Shown one piece after another: positions 31,098 through 32,112 of a stretch of DNA of 32,112 bases; position 1 is the stretch's first letter, and every line of letters starts with the position of its first letter. The notes under the pieces were generated by a model, which saw only the letters and a program-made list of their open reading frames with translations, was not told the DNA's origin and made no database searches. Position numbers and translations under genes: made by a program. Origin of the DNA: Planctomycetia bacterium (lineage in GTDB: Bacteria; Planctomycetota; UBA1135; GCA-002686595); the NCBI GenBank assembly GCA_005799545.1, contig SYGM01000186.1:1-32112 (forward strand), read 5' to 3'.

Positions 31098-32112
31098 TCA
31101 GGCCGGCGACAGGCCCGGCGTGCCGGGCAACTCTCCGCCCTGGGTGCGTGCTCCGGGGTTTGCCGACGCGGTACCCGCAGGGCTCGCTGCGGGAGCGGTG
31201 GCGCCAGGACGCTGCGGCGGGGGAGTCGGGCGCAGGCTGTCGAGGCTTTCGCCGGCGAGGATGCGCTTGATTTCCATTCCGCTGATGGTTTCCCAAGTCA
31301 GCAGGGCCTGCGTGATGCGCTCCATCTGCTCGGTGTTCTCGCGCACGATGCGGGCCGCGGTCTCGTAGGCTTCCTTGAGAATGCGCTCGATTTCTTCGTC
31401 GATTTCGCGCGCCGTCTGTTCGGAGTGCCACTTGCCGCTCGTGAGCTCGGTGCCGAGGAAATCGGAGCCCTGGCGCTCGGCGTAGTGGATCGGGCCGACC
31501 TTGTCGGACATGCCCAGTTCCGTGACCATCGCGCGCGCCAGCTCCGTGGCGCGGCGGATGTCATCCGAGGCGCCGGCCGAGATGTCGCCGACGAACTGCG
31601 CCTCAGCGACGCGACCGCCGAAGGCGACCGCGAGTTGTCCGAGCATCTTCTTGCGCTGGAAGTGGTAGCTCTCCTTGTCGGGGAGCATCATGGTCGTGCC
31701 CAGCGCGCGTCCGCGCGGCACGATCGTGACCTTGTGCGGCGGGTCGACATCCGGAATCATCGCCGCCACGATGGCGTGTCCCGCCTCGTGGTAGGCGGTG
31801 ACGCGACGATCCTCCTCCTCGATCGACTTGGAGCGCTTCTGACGGCCGTAGCGCACCTTGTCGCGGGCCTCCTCGAGGTGCTCCATCGTGATCTCGTCCT
31901 TCTTGGCGAGCGCGGCCATGATCGCGGCTTCGTTGGCGATCGCGGCGAGATCGGCGCCGGAATAACCGGGCGTCGAGCGCGCGAGCACCGCGGCATCGAC
32001 GTCTGCGGCGGCCTTCACCTTCTTGAGGTGCACGCGCAGGATCTCCTCGCGTCCGGCGAGGTCCGGCAGGTCGATCACGACCTCGCGGTCGAAGCGACCG
32101 GGGCGCAGCAGC
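31098..32112 (-). CDS. ftsH: ATP-dependent zinc metalloprotease FtsH, C-terminal part
   Basis: About the last 338 residues are present; the N-terminal membrane segments and Walker motifs lie beyond the window edge. LLRPGRFDREVVIDLPD at the edge is the AAA second region of homology with its arginine fingers, then GYSGADLAAIANEAA is the AAA C-terminal helical part. HEAGH is the zinc motif of the M41 peptidase, and SAGASDDIRRATELAR carries the downstream ligand region. The last 45 residues are Pro/Ala/Gly-rich, a tail not seen in E. coli FtsH. The enzyme degrades membrane and soluble proteins at the inner membrane. folP follows 22 nt later. Confidence 0.96.
   Translation of the reverse strand, partial: LLRPGRFDREVVIDLPDLAGREEILRVHLKKVKAAADVDAAVLARSTPGYSGADLAAIANEAAIMAALAKKDEITMEHLEEARDKVRYGRQKRSKSIEEEDRRVTAYHEAGHAIVAAMIPDVDPPHKVTIVPRGRALGTTMMLPDKESYHFQRKKMLGQLAVAFGGRVAEAQFVGDISAGASDDIRRATELARAMVTELGMSDKVGPIHYAERQGSDFLGTELTSGKWHSEQTAREIDEEIERILKEAYETAARIVRENTEQMERITQALLTWETISGMEIKRILAGESLDSLRPTPPPQRPGATAPAASPAGTASANPGARTQGGELPGTPGLSPA

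Noticed and set aside
1-32112. CRISPR arrays, tRNA genes, insertion sequences and attachment sites
   Set aside because: I found no spaced direct repeats, cloverleaf sequences, transposase-like frames or flanking inverted repeats.

Overview
The window comes from a GC-rich, Gram-negative-type bacterium. Lipoprotein, Tat-like and Sec-like signal sequences are frequent, and most genes lack a visible Shine-Dalgarno sequence. The mix of a CRTAC1-type FG-GAP/ASPIC protein, a secreted EF-hand protein, an NSS symporter with a tiny partner subunit and several orphan secreted proteins would suit Planctomycetota or a relative. That placement is an impression, not a proof. I see no transposases, prophage genes, tRNAs or CRISPR arrays.

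Layout. Positions 1-2018 (+) hold the end of methylthioadenosine phosphorylase and a lipoprotein M28 peptidase. A DUF1272 zinc protein (-) and a Tat-type glycosylasparaginase (+) diverge at about 2220-2287. From 6834 down to 3472 (-) lie a DegT/DnrJ aminotransferase, a cysteine-rich secreted protein, a membrane-anchored orphan and a six-EF-hand protein. From 11370 down to 6857 (-) lies a sodium-linked transport block: an unknown 255-aa protein, a single-lobe periplasmic-binding-like lipoprotein, an NhaC antiporter, an NSS symporter and a 33-aa partner peptide too short for ordinary gene calling. The first three overlap by ATGA.

Positions 11445-15074 (+) hold an M1 aminopeptidase, an AhpD-like protein and a Prx6-type peroxiredoxin. 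The AhpD-like gene has an in-frame TGA exactly at the second cysteine of its CxxC redox motif. It is best read as a selenoprotein (CxxU) translationally coupled to the peroxiredoxin, and this is the most exciting element of the window. From 18286 down to 15071 (-) lie a Nudix protein with a clear sigma-70 promoter, a 75-aa orphan and a CRTAC1-like protein. The RNase P RNA gene rnpB (-) lies at 18461-18837. An alpha/beta-hydrolase (+) at 18896 has lost its nucleophilic serine.

From 29146 down to 19783 (-) lies a tight seven-gene run: glmM, tsaB, alr, an AsmA-like giant, manC, ruvX and a secreted orphan. It links cell-wall and sugar-nucleotide precursors, tRNA t6A synthesis and rRNA processing. 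A lipoprotein cyanophycinase-like gene (+) diverges from glmM and converges on folP (-), which follows ftsH (-, cut by the window edge).

Two window-wide patterns stand out. A -10-like hexamer ends only 7-12 nt before the start codon at eight likely transcription-unit heads, suggesting leaderless or near-leaderless mRNAs. Three convergent gene pairs overlap by exactly four bases at their stop codons.
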